NCBI GenBank assembly: GCA_963730305.1
Contig: CAVSRB010000004.1
Coordinates: forward strand, 1 to 64,000
Length of the DNA: 64,000 nt
Direction of reading: 5' to 3'
Source of the DNA: CAMYMQ01 sp963730305
Lineage (GTDB): Bacteria > Pseudomonadota > Alphaproteobacteria > Bin65
This document shows positions 27,181 through 35,748 of this stretch, piece after piece. The translations under genes were made by a program, and so were the position numbers. Position 1 is the first letter of the stretch, and each line of letters begins with the position of its first letter. The notes under the pieces are model-generated. The model saw nothing but the letters and a program-made list of their open reading frames with translations, was not told the DNA's origin and searched no databases.

Positions 27181-27924
27181 TCAGGTCTCCATCCCGCCGT
27201 TCGAGCCGATCATCTGGGCGGTGATGAAACCGCCCTCTTCCGAGCACAGGAAGCCGGCGAGCGCGGCGATGTCCGCCGGCTCGCCCAGCCGCCCCACCGG
27301 GACCTGGGGGAGCTGGACGACGTTGTGCTGCGCCATCGCCGGGTCGTCGTAGTCGCCGCGGATCGGCCCTGGCGAGATCGCGTTGGCGGTGATGCCGTGG
27401 GGCGCGAACTCCTTGCCGAGCGACTTGGTCAGGCCCCACAGCCCGTGCTTGGCGGCGCTGACCGGCGCGCGGCCGGAATAGCCCCGGATCGAATGCATGC
27501 CGGTGACGTTGACGATCCGGCCCCACTTGCGCGCGACCATGCCGGGCAGGAAGGCGCGGGCGGTATGGAAGGCGGCGTTCAGGTCGACGTCGAGCACGCG
27601 GTGCCAGTCCGCCTCGTCCATCTCCAGGAATGGCGTCGCCGGCCGGATCGCGGCGTTGTTGACCACGACGTCGACCGCGCCGAACCGGCCCAGCGCGTCG
27701 TCGGCGAGCGCTCGGATCGCGTCGCGGTCGCCCATGTCGGCCATCATCACCACGGCCTCGACCCCGTGGGCGCGGGCCAGCTCGGCGGTCTCCTCGCAGG
27801 CCGCGCGGTCGCGCGACCCGTTGACGATCACGGCGAAGCCGCGCCGCGCCAGCTCGAGCGCGATGGCGCGGCCGATGTTGCGCCCGGCGCCGGAGACAAA
27901 GGCGGTTCTGCTGGTGTCGGTCAT
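27181..27924 (-). CDS. SDR family protein with the catalytic Tyr replaced by Val
   Basis: A 247-residue short-chain dehydrogenase by fold: SGAGRNIGRAIA at the N terminus, VNNAAIRPA, NAISPGPIRGDY and a C terminus ending QMIGSNGG. The active-site helix reads RAPVSAAKHGL, so the position of the usual YxxxK tyrosine is Val. The nucleotide sequence (GTC) confirms it. Its chemistry may therefore differ or it may be non-catalytic. It is last in the Ldh_2/TauE/SDR run on the minus strand, 16 bp after TauE. Confidence 0.86.
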   Translation of the reverse strand: MTDTSRTAFVSGAGRNIGRAIALELARRGFAVIVNGSRDRAACEETAELARAHGVEAVVMMADMGDRDAIRALADDALGRFGAVDVVVNNAAIRPATPFLEMDEADWHRVLDVDLNAAFHTARAFLPGMVARKWGRIVNVTGMHSIRGYSGRAPVSAAKHGLWGLTKSLGKEFAPHGITANAISPGPIRGDYDDPAMAQHNVVQLPQVPVGRLGEPADIAALAGFLCSEEGGFITAQMIGSNGGMET

Positions 27925-27940
27925 GCGGCTCTCCTCTCGC

Positions 27941-28676
27941 TCATCCCCAGATCAGCACGCTCACCCCGATCACCAGCAGGAACACCAGCCCGAAGCGGCG
28001 GTAGCCCGCGTCGGGTACGTGCTTGAAGGTCTGCACGCCCAGCCAGACGCCGACGAAGTTGGCCGGGATGACGGAGGCCACCAGCCACAAGAGGTGGCGG
28101 TCCAGGATGCCGGTGATCGACAAAGGCCACGATGCCGAACACGCCGATGATCGCGGTCAGCGAATAGGCGCTGGCCCGGGTCACCGCGGCCGCGGTGTTC
28201 TGGGCGAAGTAATAGAACACGAAGGGGATGCCGCCCATGCTGGTCGCCCCGCCGATCAGGCCCGAGGCCGCGCCGCAGGCGATGTCGCGCGGCGTGGTGT
28301 GCTCGCCCCGGAAGCGCCAGCCGCTCAGCAGCAGCATCGCGCCGACCACCAAGGTGCCGGCGATGACCCGGCGCATCACGTCCTTGTCGGCGATCACCAG
28401 CACGTAGAGGCCGAGCGGGAAGGTCACGACCGAGGCCCCGGCGATCCACAGGATCGAGCTCCAGCGCGTGTGCCGGAACGCGCCGGGCACCAGCGGCGCG
28501 CCGGCGATGGTGTCCTGCAGCCACGCCGCCGCGACCGCCTGGGCGGGGTCGATGAACAGGCTGTAGAGCGGCGTCATCACCATGTTGGCGCCGAAGCCGG
28601 TGAAGCCGCGGATGAAGCCGCCCGCGAAGACGACCAGCGCCGCCTGCCAGAAATGATCGGGAAGCCAGTCAGGCAT
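27941..28676 (-). CDS. TauE/SafE family sulfite exporter-like permease (1-base frameshift)
   Basis: About 244 residues with eight hydrophobic segments. The first half has GGFIRGFTGFGANMVMTPLY and the repeat motif SGLIGGATSMGGIPFVFYY, both diagnostic for TauE/SafE. After IIGVFGIVAF the frame breaks at about 28122. Removing one base from GCCTTTGTCG restores SITGILDRHLLWLVASVIPANFVG through to the stop at 27941. Members export sulfite, sulfoacetate or related anions. Its position between an Ldh_2 dehydrogenase and an SDR fits export of an anion made in catabolism. Confidence 0.84.
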
Positions 28677-28694
28677 GGACGGCGGCGCGACGGC

Positions 28695-29750
28695 TCATCC
28701 GGTCGGGCCCAACGGAGCGGGCACCGCCACGCCCAGGTCGCGGCCGAGCGCGACGAGCTGGCTCCAGACCCCGGCATCGACCGGCACGCCGTCGCGCAGC
28801 CGCGTCACCCGCTCGCGGTCGCCGCGCTCGCCGGGGGTCAGGATCTCGTCGAAGCCCTCGGCGCGGGGCAGCGCCCGGATCGAGGCGGCCAGCGCCGCGG
28901 TGTCGGCGGCGTAGGTCTCCAAGTCGGTGAAGGCCGAGACGTCGAGCGCCGCGACCAGCCCGTGCTGCCACGCGGGCCGGGCGAAGCCGGCATGGCCGGC
29001 GGCGAGCAACGGTATGCCGACCAGCACGCTCGACAGGCATTCGAGCATCAGCGCGAGCCCCGAGCCCTTGGCCCCGGCGATCGGCAGCGGCAGCGCGGCC
29101 TCGTTCGGGTCGGTGGTCGGCCGGCCGTGCGCGTCGAGCGCCGCGCCCTCGGGCAGGGCGATGCCCTCCGCCCGGGCGCGGGCGAGCTTGCCCCACGGGA
29201 TCGCCGCGGTGGACATGTCGAGCGCGATCGGCTCGGCCTCGGCGCAGGGCACGGCGATGGCGAGCGGCGTGGTCGAGACGCCGGGCGCGCGGCTGCCGTG
29301 ATAGGCCATGATCGGCTGCGAGCCGCCGCTGGCCAGCCCGATCATGCCCTCGGCCGCGGCCTCGCGCACGTAGAAGCCGATCGGCCCGGTATGGGTGGTG
29401 TCGCGCAGCAGCACCCAGCCGACGCCGAACTCGCGCGCGCGCGCAATTGCTTCGGCCATCGCCTGGCGCATCGCCCACGGGCCCGGCGCGCGGTCGCCCT
29501 CGAACACGCAGGTCGCGCCGCGCTCGGTGGCGATGGTCATGTTGGACTGGGCGTTCATCCGGCCGGCAGCGAGCGCGTTGAGATAGTTGGGCACGCGGAA
29601 GACGCCGTGGGAATCCTGGCCGCGGGTCTCGGCCCAGACCAGCACCTCGGCGACCGAGGCGGCCTCCTCGTGGCGCAGGCCTGCCGCCTGGAACAGGCCG
29701 GTGACGAAATGCTCCAGCGCCGCGGCGTCGGTGAGGACGGTATCGGTCAT
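28695..29750 (-). CDS. Ldh_2 family malate/L-lactate (sulfolactate) dehydrogenase
   Basis: A 351-residue NAD(P)-dependent 2-hydroxyacid dehydrogenase of the Ldh_2 (MdhC/ComC/YlbC) family. Visible are the catalytic His region RGQDSHGVFRVPNYL, LLRDTTHTGPIGFY, and PIAGAKGSGLALMLECLSSVLVG. I chose the ATG at 29750 because AGGGGAA lies before it and the upstream frame has no family character. It is first in a minus-strand set with TauE and an SDR. ComC-type sulfolactate dehydrogenase is one possible identity given the TauE neighbour, but malate or lactate is equally allowed. Confidence 0.88.
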   Translation of the reverse strand: MTDTVLTDAAALEHFVTGLFQAAGLRHEEAASVAEVLVWAETRGQDSHGVFRVPNYLNALAAGRMNAQSNMTIATERGATCVFEGDRAPGPWAMRQAMAEAIARAREFGVGWVLLRDTTHTGPIGFYVREAAAEGMIGLASGGSQPIMAYHGSRAPGVSTTPLAIAVPCAEAEPIALDMSTAAIPWGKLARARAEGIALPEGAALDAHGRPTTDPNEAALPLPIAGAKGSGLALMLECLSSVLVGIPLLAAGHAGFARPAWQHGLVAALDVSAFTDLETYAADTAALAASIRALPRAEGFDEILTPGERGDRERVTRLRDGVPVDAGVWSQLVALGRDLGVAVPAPLGPTG

Positions 29751-29827
29751 CGAATTCCCCTGCCGCGCGGCGCCCGCGCCGCGATAGACTGGCCGCCGCG
29801 CACGCCCAGCCGACTGCGGAGGATACC

Positions 29828-30247
29828 GTGAAGAAACTGACGATCCTGGCCCTGCTCGCCGCCTGCCAGCTTCCCGCCATGGCGCCAGCCGCGCGGGCAG
29901 AGCTGTCGCCCAGGGTCTACGAACAAATGCGGAGCAAGGCGATATTCGAGGTGACACTCGCCGTCGAGTCCGTCGAGCGTTCGACGGCGTTGGCGAACGC
30001 GGAGATGCGGATCGATCGGGTGACCGTACGGGCGCGGATCCTGTCGATAATCCGCGGCGCCGGGCTCAAGAAAGACGCTACGGTGACCATCCGCTACACC
30101 CACACCGAGCACCTTAGACGCGGCTGGGTCGGACCGTCGCCGGTGCCGATCCTCGAAAAGGGCGAGCGCGTCCGAGCCTGGCTCAATCCGGCCAACGGCT
30201 ACCTTGTCCCGGCCGCGCGCGGCTGGAGCTTCGAGACGCTGCGCTAG
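29828..30247 (+). CDS. Small secreted protein of unknown function
   Basis: A 139-residue protein from GTG 29828, preceded by GGAGGA. Residues 1-24 form a signal peptide ending near ARA|E. The mature part looks beta-rich, with KDATVTIRYTHTEHLRRG and PVPILEKGERVRAWLNP. This suggests a small beta-sandwich domain of a kind seen in envelope proteins of unknown role. It lies divergent from the Ldh_2 gene, 77 bp away. Confidence 0.7.
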   Translation: MKKLTILALLAACQLPAMAPAARAELSPRVYEQMRSKAIFEVTLAVESVERSTALANAEMRIDRVTVRARILSIIRGAGLKKDATVTIRYTHTEHLRRGWVGPSPVPILEKGERVRAWLNPANGYLVPAARGWSFETLR

Positions 30248-30274
30248 GGCGCAGACCGCTGGCCCGGCCATTCG

Positions 30275-31873
30275 CTAGGCCCCGACCGGCCGCCAGGCCG
30301 GGTCGCCCGCCGCCCGCGCCTGGGTCGCGGCGTCGCGCAGCAGGCGGCGCAGGATGTTGCCGTTGCCCGGATTGCGCGGGATCTCCGTGGCGACGAAGTA
30401 GCCCTTGGGCCGCTTGAAGCCGGCGAGCGGCGAGGCCTTGAAATGGGCGTCGAGCACGGCCGGATCGACCGCGCGCTCGCCCTCCGCCGGAACGACGCAG
30501 CCGACCACGATCTGGCCCCAGTGATCGTCGGCCAGGCCGATCACGGCGCAGTCGGCCACGCCGGGCGCGGTGCGCAGCACGTCCTCGATCTCGCCGGGGT
30601 GGATGTTCTCGCCGCCCGACTTGATCATGTCGTCGGCCCGGCCGCACAGGGTGAAGTAGCCGCGCTCGTCCACGGTGATGACGTCGCCGGTGTAGTACCA
30701 GCCGTCGCGGATCTTCTCGGCGGTGGCGTCGGGCCGGTTGAGGTACTCGGTGAACATGGTGTCCGAGTCGGCAGCGATGATCAGCTCGCCCTCGTCGCCC
30801 GGGCCGATCAGGTCGTCCGGCCCGCCGCCCAGCCGGATGAAGCGCGTGCGGGTGTAATAGCCGGGCCGCAGCGCGTGCGGATCGCCGACCGGGTCGGGGT
30901 TGTAGCCCGAGCACATCGTCTCGGTGGTGCCGTAGATGTGGCGGATGGTGGCGTTCTCCCACTGGGTCGCCATGTGGTCGATCAGGTCCTCGGGGATGAT
31001 CGAGCCGCCATAGAGGACGAGCTCGAGCGAGCGCATCTTCTCCGGCGCGTAGGTGGGCGCGTTGACCATGGCGTAGTAGAGGGTCGGCGCGGCGAAGGTG
31101 TAGGTGATCGCGTTCCGCTCGATCGCGTCGACCGCCGCCGCCGGGTCGAAGCTCGACATCATGTAATAGGTGCCGCCGAAGCCAAGCGTGACCAGGAACA
31201 CGCCGTAGAAGCCGATGCAGTGGGCCAGCGGCATGAAGCCGAACGCGCGGGTATGCGGGCCGTGACGCAGGCCGCCCTGGGTCGCCAGCCAGACGATGCG
31301 GTGCTCCGACGAGCGGTGGGGCAGCACGGCGGCCTTGGGCAGCCCGGTCGTGCCCGAGGTGTAGAAGATCATGCACGGGTCTTCCGGGTCGGGCCGCGGC
31401 ACCGGCGGCAGGGTCGCCGGGTCGCCGACGCACTCGGAAAAGTCCGCCCCCGGCAGGGACGCCTCGCCGGGCGGCCCGAGCGCGACGGTGAACAGCGCGT
31501 CCGTGTTGGGCAGCGCGCCGGCGACGGCCTCGGCGACCTCGGGCTGGGCCATCACCACCGCGCCCTTCATGCCGGCCAGCTCGACCAGCTTGGCGACCTC
31601 GGCCGGCTTGAGCCGGGCGTTGATCAGCGCCGGGATCGCGCCGATGCGCTGCAGCGCGAGGATCGCCAGGGCATGCTCCCACACGCTCGGCAGGCAGGTC
31701 GCCACCCGGTCGCCCGCGCCGATCCCGCGCGCCGCGAAGCCGGCGGCGACCCGGTCCATTTCGGCGATCAGTTCGCGGTAGGTCAGGCGCCGGTCGGTGC
31801 GGTCGTCGACCAGCGCCGGATGGTCCGGCGTCCGCTCGGCCTGGTTCCAGACGAGGTCGTACATGGTCTGCAT
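30275..31873 (-). CDS. AMP-binding acyl-CoA synthetase
   Basis: A 532-residue member of the ANL superfamily that makes an acyl-AMP and then an acyl-CoA. Motifs are YTSGTTGLPKAAV (P-loop) near 170, YGTTETMCSG near 318, WYYTGDVITVDERGYFTLCGRADDMIKSGGENIHP around 390-425, and the C-terminal Lys region PLAGFKRPKGYF with PGNGNILRRLL. It is of the medium/long-chain or aryl type. The substrate is unknown. It is a single gene. Confidence 0.93.
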   Translation of the reverse strand: MQTMYDLVWNQAERTPDHPALVDDRTDRRLTYRELIAEMDRVAAGFAARGIGAGDRVATCLPSVWEHALAILALQRIGAIPALINARLKPAEVAKLVELAGMKGAVVMAQPEVAEAVAGALPNTDALFTVALGPPGEASLPGADFSECVGDPATLPPVPRPDPEDPCMIFYTSGTTGLPKAAVLPHRSSEHRIVWLATQGGLRHGPHTRAFGFMPLAHCIGFYGVFLVTLGFGGTYYMMSSFDPAAAVDAIERNAITYTFAAPTLYYAMVNAPTYAPEKMRSLELVLYGGSIIPEDLIDHMATQWENATIRHIYGTTETMCSGYNPDPVGDPHALRPGYYTRTRFIRLGGGPDDLIGPGDEGELIIAADSDTMFTEYLNRPDATAEKIRDGWYYTGDVITVDERGYFTLCGRADDMIKSGGENIHPGEIEDVLRTAPGVADCAVIGLADDHWGQIVVGCVVPAEGERAVDPAVLDAHFKASPLAGFKRPKGYFVATEIPRNPGNGNILRRLLRDAATQARAAGDPAWRPVGA

Positions 31874-32008
31874 GGTCAGGCGCCTCCCCCCAGCGTGCGC
31901 GATGCTGGCTATCCTAACGGCGCGACAACGGTCGGCGCTATCCCGTTACCGGCAACCGCGCAGCCCGCCGGTGGCATGGCGTTTTCGCGGGCGCCCGATT
32001 CCTTGAGC

Positions 32009-32077
32009 GTCATGCCCGCGCAGGCGGGCATCCAGGCCGGTGGCGAAACTGGACCCCCGCCTGCGCGAGGGTGACGG
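32009..32077. repeat. REP-like imperfect palindrome
   Basis: GTCATGCCCGCGCAGGCGGG begins the element, and a matching inverted half (CCCCGCCTGCGCGAGGGTGAC) ends it, with CTGGAC/ATCCAG pairs inside. This sequence type recurs between genes in many proteobacterial chromosomes and folds as a long hairpin in RNA or single-stranded DNA. Confidence 0.75.
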
Positions 32078-32121
32078 GACAAGGAGTGCTGCCAAGCCGG
32101 CAGCGTCGGAAAACGCGCGAA

Positions 32122-32151
32122 GGTTATCATCGGTTATCTTTGGTTATCTTC
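32122..32151. repeat. Three tandem 10-bp repeats (GGTTATC)
   Basis: GGTTATCATC, GGTTATCTTT and GGTTATCTTC follow one another without gaps, one per helical turn. A degenerate fourth GGCTATC lies near 32309. Such phasing fits cooperative protein binding on one DNA face. No known factor is recognised. Confidence 0.55.
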
Positions 32152-32228
32152 TGGCAGTGGTCCCCGGCTCTCCGCCGCGCTTCGGCCAGGGTGGCGGAGA
32201 TTTTGAATGATCCAAAAAAGACTATTCC

Positions 32229-32250
32229 GCCCCGGCCGTCGAGCCGGGGC
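32229..32250. repeat. GC-rich hairpin repeat
   Basis: GCCCCGGC and GCCGGGGC form an 8-bp perfect stem around CGTCGA, flanked by AAAAAAGACTATTCC on the left. It resembles short interspersed palindromes between genes in GC-rich alphaproteobacteria. It might also act as a terminator. Confidence 0.5.
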
Positions 32251-32416
32251 CTACCGAGGCCGGCAACCGCATATGGGAATTAATTCAGAAGCTGCAAGAA
32301 AGATCATCGGCTATCAGCACCCGGCCGCGCGCCCCGTCCGGCGCGAGAGCGGCTGGTCGTCGGCACACGGGGCTCGGGGCGCGCGGGGCTCGGCGCGCGG
32401 GGCGCGCCGTTTCCGG

Positions 32417-33781
32417 TCACCACCCGGGCCGGTCCCGCCACCACCAATCCGGCTTGAACCGCTTGCCGTAGCCCAACGCATTGTCCAGCCACAGCGCGAC
32501 CCGGCGCAGCGGACCGCCGGCCAGCTTCTTCCAGGCTCTGAAGTAGACCCGCCCCAGCCAGGTCTCCGGCAGCTTGTTGTAGGGGCACACCCGGATGCAG
32601 ATGCCGCACTCGGTGCCCTGGTTGGCCCAGAAGCCGAAGCATTTCTCGCCGTCGACGTTCCACTTCCGGATGCCGACGAAGTTCGAATCGTTGTGGAAGG
32701 CGCCGTCGGGCGCACCGTGGGGGATCGCCTTGGGCGGGCAGGCGTCGGCGCACTTGCGGCAGAGGTCGCAGAATTCCTTGACGCCGAATTTCTTCGGCTC
32801 GTCGTGGGCGAGCGGCAGGTCGGTGAAGATCTTGCCGAAGCGCAGGCGCGGCCCGTACTCGGGCGTGATGACCAGGCCGTGGCGGCCGTATTCGCCCAGC
32901 CCCGCCTGGATCGCGTAGGGCACGCACTGGGCGGTGTCGTTGAGCGAGGCGACCGCGCGGTAGCCCAGGTTGCGGATGAACTGGGCGATCGACATGAGAC
33001 AGAGGCCATCCTTCGAGTAGCCGAAGCCGGCGGCCACCCCGCCCAGCGCCGAGGGCATGGTCTGGATCACCTTGCCGGGCATCTCGGTGCCGATGACGAT
33101 GCAGTGGGGCAGGTCTTCGCAGTCGGCGTTGTCCTTCTCGGTCATCGTCTTGGCGTTGAACCGCCTGGTGTAGTGCCAGCGCAGGTCCGTGGACGTGATG
33201 CCGATCAGGTCGGCGCCGAAGATCTTGGCCGCCTGCTTGAGCTGGGCCGCCATCTCGGCCGGGTCGTCGACCGGCTCCTTCTCCGGCGCGGGCGGGGCGT
33301 AGGCGGTGAGGTCGTCGAGGAAGCCCTCGTGCCGCTCCTCGTGCAGGCTGCGCTCGATCAGCAGGTTGGCGCCGACCCAGGCGGCGTTGCGGATGGCGAA
33401 GTCGCGCCGGCGGTAACCCTCGGTGTTGCGCACGCCGATGCCGTGCATGAACATCGACTTGAACCAGGCGATCGCCTTGTCCGAGCGCACCCGTTCGTCC
33501 CACTGGGCGCGGGCGAAGGTGTCGTTGCACGCGTTGAAGCGCCGGAAGCCGTCCTCGATCTCGAAGCCGCAGGCCGCGTCGTAGGGCTGGTGCTTGGGCC
33601 CGTGATAGACCTCCTCCGGGGTCGGCGGGTTGTCGACCGAGAGCGGCGTCGGCCGGTTCGGCCGCGTTGTCGCCTGCGCGGCCGCCGGCGCGCCCTTCGG
33701 CGGCCTGGTCTTGCCCGGCCGCGTTGGCGGCGTGCCGACTGCCTGCCGGCCGGATGCTTGTTTGCCGGTACCCTGTGCCAT
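32417..33781 (-). CDS. Reductive dehalogenase-like 4Fe-4S corrinoid protein
   Basis: A 454-residue protein of the reductive dehalogenase/QueG-related family, closest by pattern to RdhA. Two 4Fe-4S motifs are visible: C338, C341, C344, C348 in CDLCRKCADACP, and C381 with C392, C395, C399 in CGICIRVCP. The region before them (LGYRAVASLN, GLGEYGRHGLVITPEYGPR, KIFTDLPL) is the characteristic corrinoid-pocket core. There is no Tat signal, no RdhB anchor gene and no fused reductase domain, so it is probably cytoplasmic. The N-terminal 50 residues are Pro/Lys-rich. It follows a hydrolase gene by 25 bp. Confidence 0.85.
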   Translation of the reverse strand: MAQGTGKQASGRQAVGTPPTRPGKTRPPKGAPAAAQATTRPNRPTPLSVDNPPTPEEVYHGPKHQPYDAACGFEIEDGFRRFNACNDTFARAQWDERVRSDKAIAWFKSMFMHGIGVRNTEGYRRRDFAIRNAAWVGANLLIERSLHEERHEGFLDDLTAYAPPAPEKEPVDDPAEMAAQLKQAAKIFGADLIGITSTDLRWHYTRRFNAKTMTEKDNADCEDLPHCIVIGTEMPGKVIQTMPSALGGVAAGFGYSKDGLCLMSIAQFIRNLGYRAVASLNDTAQCVPYAIQAGLGEYGRHGLVITPEYGPRLRFGKIFTDLPLAHDEPKKFGVKEFCDLCRKCADACPPKAIPHGAPDGAFHNDSNFVGIRKWNVDGEKCFGFWANQGTECGICIRVCPYNKLPETWLGRVYFRAWKKLAGGPLRRVALWLDNALGYGKRFKPDWWWRDRPGW

Positions 33782-33806
33782 GGCGTTCCTCCCCGAACGC
33801 GGGCCG

Positions 33807-34640
33807 CTACAGGAAGGCGCGGATCTCCCGGATCAGACCGGCCTCGTCCTCGCCGGCGACGTTGTGGCCGGTGTCGAGCTCGACCAGCGTGAGGTTGGCG
33901 TTCTCCGCCTTCATGCGCACGGCGTTCTCTTCGGAGAACATGTCCGACTTCCGGCCGCGGACGACCAGCACCGGGCAGGATATCGAGGCCAGCGTCTCCC
34001 ACAGGTCGACCGGCTGCTTGGGCGCCTCGCCGGTCTCCAGCACCTTCTTGAAGCGGTCGCGGAAGACCGTGTCGCGCTTGATCGCGAAGCCGCCGTCGAC
34101 CGGCCTGAGATAGGCCTCCATCCGGGCGCGCACCGCCGGGTTCGCCTTGTCGTGGCCGTAATAGTCGAGCGCCGCGTCGACCGAGGCGAAGGCGTCCGGC
34201 ACGCCCGCGACCGATCTGGTCACCCGGTCCGAGCCGGCCTTGGCGTTCTTGGGACTCCAGTCGACCAGGATCAGCTTCTCGACCTTGTCGCCGTGGCCGC
34301 TGGTGTAGAAGGTCGTGTTTCGCCCGCCCATCGAGTGGCCGATCAGGATCGCCCGGTCCCAGCCGAAATGGTCGAGCAGCGTGTCGATGTCCCCGGCGAA
34401 GGCCTTGAGCGAATAGTCCTTGTCCGGGCTCCAGGTCGAATCGCCGAAGCCGCGCATGTCCTGCGCCACCACCTCGCGGTCGGTCGCCAGCGCCGACGCC
34501 ACCCCGGCCCAGTCGTAGGAGAAGTAGGACAGGCCGTGGACGATCAGGATCGGCGTCGCCCCCGGCCGGCCGAACTTCCGGTAGTGCAGGGTGACGTCGC
34601 CCGACGGGCAGGTTCCGGTCTCGTGCGCAGGCAGGGTCAT
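33807..34640 (-). CDS. Alpha/beta hydrolase
   Basis: A 277-residue alpha/beta hydrolase. The nucleophile elbow is GHSMGGRNT, the oxyanion motif is HGLSYFSYDW, QDMRGFGDS follows it, and the catalytic His is in ELDTGHNVAGED. A Ser (not Asp) nucleophile argues against a haloalkane dehalogenase. The start at ATG 34640 is set by AAGGAG upstream. It is cotranscribed with the reductive-dehalogenase-like gene, so it may process the same compound as an ester or lactone. Confidence 0.87.
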   Translation of the reverse strand: MTLPAHETGTCPSGDVTLHYRKFGRPGATPILIVHGLSYFSYDWAGVASALATDREVVAQDMRGFGDSTWSPDKDYSLKAFAGDIDTLLDHFGWDRAILIGHSMGGRNTTFYTSGHGDKVEKLILVDWSPKNAKAGSDRVTRSVAGVPDAFASVDAALDYYGHDKANPAVRARMEAYLRPVDGGFAIKRDTVFRDRFKKVLETGEAPKQPVDLWETLASISCPVLVVRGRKSDMFSEENAVRMKAENANLTLVELDTGHNVAGEDEAGLIREIRAFL

Positions 34641-34754
34641 CTCGCTTGGTCTCCTTCCCCGGTGGACTGGCGCGGCATCGTCCGTCGCGGGCCGGCGCGC
34701 CGTTTCCCGCCAACCTAGAGCGAAACAGACGGAAAGGGAATCGGTGCGGCCGAC

Positions 34755-34768
34755 GTGACCGCCGTCAC
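34755..34768. promoter_or_regulatory. Inverted repeat between divergent genes
   Basis: GTGAC-CGCC-GTCAC is a perfect 5-bp inverted repeat in the 221-bp region between the hydrolase/RdhA-like operon and the small Tyr-rich protein gene. It could be an operator, but it is short. Confidence 0.25.
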
Positions 34769-34861
34769 TGCGCGCATGGCGGGCCGGTGGCATGGTCCGG
34801 GCATGAAGGGGCCGCACCACGACGGCCCCGCCCAGGACAGGAACAGGAAAGACCCCGAGCC

Positions 34862-35152
34862 ATGAAGAAGACCGCGCTCTCGCTGATTGCCCCCAAGCTG
34901 GCCGCCGGCCTTTTGGTCGCCGGCGCGCTGACTGCCGGGACGGCCGCCACCGCCGCCGCCAGCCCGGCGATGAACCTGACGATTCCGCGCGTCGACCAGC
35001 AGCAGACCCGCGACGCCCGGCTCAGCAACGTCGGCTACTTCCAGTACCGCCGGGTCTGCCGGCCGGTGATCGCCTACCGGTACGGCCTGTACGGGTGGCG
35101 CCCGTACGTCGCCGGCTACCGCTGCTTCTACCGCTACCACTACGGCTACTAG
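34862..35152 (+). CDS. Small secreted Tyr/Arg-rich protein
   Basis: A 96-residue protein with a signal peptide (about 1-33, MKKTALSLIAPKLAAGLLVA then Ala-rich, cleavage near AAA|S). The C-terminal 40 residues are very rich in Tyr and Arg (RVCRPVIAYRYGLYGWRPYV) with two Cys. Similar short Tyr-rich tails occur in alphaproteobacterial envelope proteins of unknown role. It is a single gene. Confidence 0.72.
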   Translation: MKKTALSLIAPKLAAGLLVAGALTAGTAATAAASPAMNLTIPRVDQQQTRDARLSNVGYFQYRRVCRPVIAYRYGLYGWRPYVAGYRCFYRYHYGY

Positions 35153-35448
35153 GCCGGTCGCGGCACCGAATGCGTGGCGGCGACGGGCCGGCGGGGTAAT
35201 CGCACTCTCCCAGGCTTCGCCAGCTATGTCCCGCACGCAGGGCGGTCGGCTCACCCGAGCCGGCCGCCCATCTTTTGCCGCCGAATGCGAGCGTTTCGGT
35301 GCCTTTCGACAACTGTTGCATTTTAGCAACGACCAGTCAGATTCGGCGGAACGGGCGCAAACCCGGGCCTTTGCGGCCCGAAGCCGTGCTATAAGCGAGT
35401 CGGTCATGCCATAATCCCATTTGTATGGGCATGCCGGGAGGGGAAAAA

Positions 35449-35748
35449 ATGGGCGTTCGCCTCGAGGTCTACGACCTCGGTGATTGTATCGTAACGGATG
35501 TTGCGGGACGAACACACTGGTTGCGCGAAGGTGTGGCCTTCGCGACACAAATCTTCGAAGACGGTATCGTCCATTTCGGCTACCGGTCGAGCTTGGCATC
35601 GGACGACCGGCTGGACCTACGCGTCGAGCGCACGGAAGTCAGCCGCCTGAAGCTCGCCGGCCTGGCCCGGCGGCGGCGCCTGCGCCTCGACGAGACGCGT
35701 GACCGCCGCGACCCACAGGTGCCCCGGGTCAGCCGCGACCGCCTCTAA
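35449..35748 (+). CDS. Small hypothetical protein
   Basis: A 99-residue protein. ATG 35449 follows GGAGGGGA closely; an in-frame ATG at 35425 is less likely. The N-terminal half (LEVYDLGDCIVTDVAGRTHWLREGVAFATQ) looks beta-rich. The C terminus is basic (RRRRLRLDETRDRRD). I do not recognise the family. An imperfect hairpin around CCCAT-TTGT-ATGGG sits just before the ribosome binding site. Confidence 0.6.
   Translation: MGVRLEVYDLGDCIVTDVAGRTHWLREGVAFATQIFEDGIVHFGYRSSLASDDRLDLRVERTEVSRLKLAGLARRRRLRLDETRDRRDPQVPRVSRDRL

Larger units (their letters stand above)
31874..32416. other. 543-bp intergenic region rich in repeats
   Basis: No gene is recognisable. It holds a REP-like element (32009-32077), three 10-bp tandem repeats (32122-32151), a GC hairpin (32229-32250) and AT-rich patches around 32200-32320. 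It lies upstream of the acyl-CoA synthetase and downstream of the reductive-dehalogenase-like gene, both on the minus strand. Confidence 0.6.

Noticed and set aside
32009..32250. CRISPR array
   Set aside because: Repeats are single palindromes or contiguous decamers without spacers, and no cas genes are present.
33807..34640. Haloalkane or haloacetate dehalogenase partner of the RdhA-like protein
   Set aside because: The nucleophile elbow is GHSMGG with Ser; dehalogenases of this fold use Asp.
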